Below, piece by piece: positions 60,953 to 64,000 of a stretch of 64,000 nt of DNA. The DNA is from Lineus longissimus. Taxonomy: Eukaryota; Nemertea; Pilidiophora; Heteronemertea; Lineidae. The notes below the pieces were generated by a model, which did not search any database, had not been told where the DNA came from, and was given only the letters and a program-made list of their open reading frames with translations. The stretch is from contig NC_088319.1 of assembly GCF_910592395.1 (NCBI RefSeq), positions 16,680,001 through 16,744,000 on the forward strand, read 5' to 3'. Every line of letters starts with the position of its first letter. The first letter of the stretch is position 1. The translations under genes were made by a program, and so were the position numbers.

Positions 60953-63900
60953 CTGTAAAGAGAAAAACGGGGGAGAATATTACAGACATTGTAACCAATT
61001 TCAGCAGAAGCTGTCTTCGTGATGAGCTTACTCCATGAGCCGGTTCCACACCAAATACAGTTCTAGATGAACACCTGCTGCCACCGTTAAGTCACTTAGT
61101 ATGCTACAAGCATCCAAAACCAATCCCCTGTACCATATTCCCTGAATATAACAATTGCCCAGAACTAGTATTAATGGATTAAAAGTAGCCAGTGATGAAG
61201 TGTCTACATATACTCATTTGAATCATTGGTATGCATAATGGAGGCAGTGGTACTGATACCAATAAAGCTATCTTCTAGATACAATGACGATGTAACCGCC
61301 GAGTTTCATCATGAAGAAAATGTTCTCCAGGGGTACTTAGCTTGGAGTAGGCCAGAGTAGAGGCACGTTGAAGCTCAGTGTCATCTGGTCAAAATGGCGG
61401 TTCGTTTGTTCATCAACAAGATCACGCTACGTCATCGTTATAAATGTATCAATCTTATATCTCCAATCCTGTTAACTTTACTATCCACTTTCAAGTTCTA
61501 ATATCCAATTTATTCAATATGCAATCATGAGATATCAAAAGCCAATTTATTCGCAGAAAATCATCCCAGCCAACTCTCTGTGGACCATATATCAACGTGC
61601 AAATAACCGTAAAAAACAATTAATCCGATTAAGTATCACTCCAGCGAAGGTTACTCATGAAACCAATTAGGAGATCGACGAAACTAAAAAACCAAGAACC
61701 GAAATTCACCCTCTAAGCAAGGAACGAGTTAGTCAAAGTTCTAAATTATGGATAGCAGTAAAAACCATCAGAGAGACAGTGCCACCACTGACAACTACGA
61801 ACTTTCATTCGAATATCGAAGTTTCGATTTTTGTTGTTGAAAACTCCATTTTGTTTTGACGATGATATCATTGCACAGTTCGTTCCGTTTTGTTTTGCCC
61901 CGTTTTCACCTCTAACTTGCAAATCCGATTCTGACCCTCGTCAGCAAAAATCAAGATGTCGGAACAGAACCTTTGTCGGAACAGATGATCAAATTCCGTT
62001 GTTTTTTTAGCTGGGCAGCTTCCCTGGAGCGGACAGTCACAATATTGCCAATTTGGCAAGAGACGAGATTAGAATAATTGTATTTGGATGGATCGGTATC
62101 CCTCTCATGGAATTTGCGATTCTGATATGACCCGAGTACACCATAAAACATTACGTGTTGTTGCCATCTCCAATAAGAAAAAACCTGGTATGGACGAACG
62201 GTCTTGGGAGGTTTCTCTGCCATTATTGACAACACCCACCGAAGCCACAGCAATCGTGATCGCAACATTTGACCTTCCCTGAAGCACTCACTACCTACGG
62301 CCCTTGTATTGATTCATCAACAACACGCTTCTGTCCGGAAAGTTATCCAATATTCTGGTCCACGAATCCAACCTCACTGATGGGTCTCATATCAATGGTA
62401 CACTCTTAAGAAACAGAGACTGTTGTCCTTTTGAAGAACCTTCAATTTTCTTCGGCCAATACATATTATATCCTCGGTCCCGATTCTTCTTAAAGCAAAA
62501 TGTATGATGTGATAATATCGAAAACTGCAGGGGAGAAGTGGAGTTCGACCTTCAAACCAAGATAACGCTTTTACCCTTTGCCAGTCAAGGTGCACCCAAG
62601 TCTGATAGAATATCATCAGGTGAATGGAGATGGCCACCTGATTTCGTGACGAGTTGTTCACCAGAGCAATAACTGAAAATGCCAAGCCGAGACCAGGTGA
62701 TTTAGTAAAGAGCTTATCTTCTCTCAGACTTGTAGTCAAGCTGCAAATAGTCGAATATTTGGAACCCATCAATTGATGAAACCAATGATTGAAGACGTCC
62801 AGCAGTAGCTTAGAGAGACCCAATGATTTAATGAATAATCATAATCGTATCTTGGTAATGAACCTAGGAGGAGATAAGCCAAGCTTGGTGACCAGTACAT
62901 GATCAAGACGTATGGCCTATGTCAATCTGAACATCATGACCACTAGCACCACCACTGATGAAGAGACGAAACTAGCTACATTTCCTTCACCTCTACTGCC
63001 CTGAGTAGGCGTGGCACTTTGATTAAGATATTAACGAGGTTAGACAACCGGCACATTATCAACTTCTCAACAGTTTTACCTCTAATGGAACAGTCTCTTG
63101 TCACCAGATGATGTTAACTCAGACACCAGGCTCATGGAGGCTGACTAGATAGACTTTTAGCCCAAGACCCCCTGAGCTAAGTGCTCAGGGAGATCCGATG
63201 ATTAATACAAGGCTTTGACATGTCTGTTCCTAATGAATCAATGCTATTAGTGCCATTAACCTCATGGAAGTCAGGGTTACTAAACAGTGCAATGACTTGG
63301 GGGTGATGTTTCTGGAATGAACTGTCTAGCGCTTGTCCCTAGGATGAATTACCAATACAACATTTGAAGACACAACCCAAACCGGAGGGAGATGTTTACG
63401 GCAAAGCAAATGACAAGACACGGATGGAACCTATTTATATTTTTATGGAAACGTCTCATTGTTAGACTTCTATGTCATCGACCTGAGGATATCAGGGTTC
63501 ATGTTCGCCTCTCCGGCCCTTGGGTGTGCAGAGCCGGAGAAGCGAGTCAAGGTCACGTCGTGGTTGATATAAGACTCAACGGTGCGAGCCAGCTGCCCTG
63601 GGCTCCCTGTCAGCCCGAAACTATCAAAGCAATCACCAACACAAGATACCCTCTCACAACCCAGCAACCCCTGGGCATATTTGCATAGCTGCTCTAACAT
63701 TCTTTGCAATTTTTGCAATAACTGTTTCATCAAAGGCAATTCCCCGTTAATGGCTGATCAAAGAGACATATTGACTTTCTCTCAAACGAATAACAGGTTC
63801 TAGATGTCTAGAGACGTCTTGAAGAGGAGTGATTTAGAATATGACTTTAATTCAAGGGGATTTCGCAGCGAATAAAGTAAATTTATTCAGGCACCAGTGT

Positions 63901-64000
63901 TGCTTTTTTTCTTGATTATAACTGTTGAATAGATGGAATTTGAAGAGCGTGAGTGCATCTTCATGCAAGAGTTTATGGAAACTTAGAGTTTAAGCTGGTT
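60953..64000 (-). other. Upstream intron of the zinc-finger gene, no further exon identified
   Basis: The preceding exon must end in phase 2. A short frame ending CTCATGGA followed by GTAAGC (near 61033-61050, minus) has the right phase, but it would leave an intron of only about 75 bases and has no zinc finger, so I do not call it. Minus-strand frames at 61951-62268, 62392-62823 and 63470-63730 lack splice support. Confidence 0.4.

Noticed and set aside
60953-61055. Short minus-strand frame ending at a GTAAGC donor with the right phase for the next exon
   Set aside because: It would require an intron of only about 75 bases, has no zinc finger and a weak acceptor. It was left out for lack of support.
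62392-62823. 143-codon minus-strand frame
   Set aside because: It has no ATG at its upstream end, no good splice boundary and no recognisable domain. It is within chance expectation.
1-64000. CRISPR array, prokaryotic operons, phage or plasmid modules
   Set aside because: There are no spaced identical repeats, no dense co-directional genes and no ribosome-binding-site pattern. The exon and splice structure is eukaryotic.
1-64000. Reverse transcriptase, integrase or transposase genes
   Set aside because: I saw no catalytic motif such as YxDD or a DDE arrangement in any long frame, and no terminal repeats of a full-length element.

Overview
The window looks like nuclear DNA of an animal, most likely a marine invertebrate (deuterostome or lophotrochozoan). 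It has long non-coding stretches, coding exons bounded by GT-AG splice signals, tRNA-derived SINE copies, minisatellites, and many copies of the short words TAGGCCT and ACATGTA, which I associate with such genomes. Composition is moderately AT-rich. I see no operons, CRISPR arrays, rRNA genes, intact tRNA genes or recognisable full-length transposons. The organism call is an inference from style, not a database match.

Two loci are well supported, both on the minus strand. At the left edge (666-753) is a first coding exon encoding a signal peptide, followed by a consensus splice donor in phase 1. A short TATA-bearing upstream region lies at 754-835, and the rest of this gene lies left of the window. 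In the right quarter are the last two coding exons (60768-60952 and 48733-49082) of a U1/JAZ-type C2H2 zinc-finger protein resembling the ZNF385 family. They are separated by an 11.7-kb intron and their splice phases match. The 5' part of this gene lies upstream, probably right of the window.

Between these loci (about 0.8-46 kb) most sequence reads as intergenic or intronic. I list weaker exon candidates because a reading frame coincides with good splice or start signals: a signal-peptide/cysteine exon (5117-5304, minus), an exon at 9076-9293 (minus), a leucine-rich-repeat-like exon (19692-19915, minus) and a transmembrane exon (40015-40267, plus). A His-rich open frame lies antisense inside the zinc-finger gene's big intron (54812-55144, plus). 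None of these is recognised by family.

The most distinctive property is a large number of short, old, local tandem duplications (periods of about 17 to 250 bp). The most interesting one duplicates the last coding part of the zinc-finger gene into its own 3' UTR, with reading frame and stop codon kept. Two minisatellites with unit sizes near 60 bp lie just downstream of that gene, one of them carrying repeated CCAAT/ATTGG boxes. I found nothing that amounts to a clearly new biological system.
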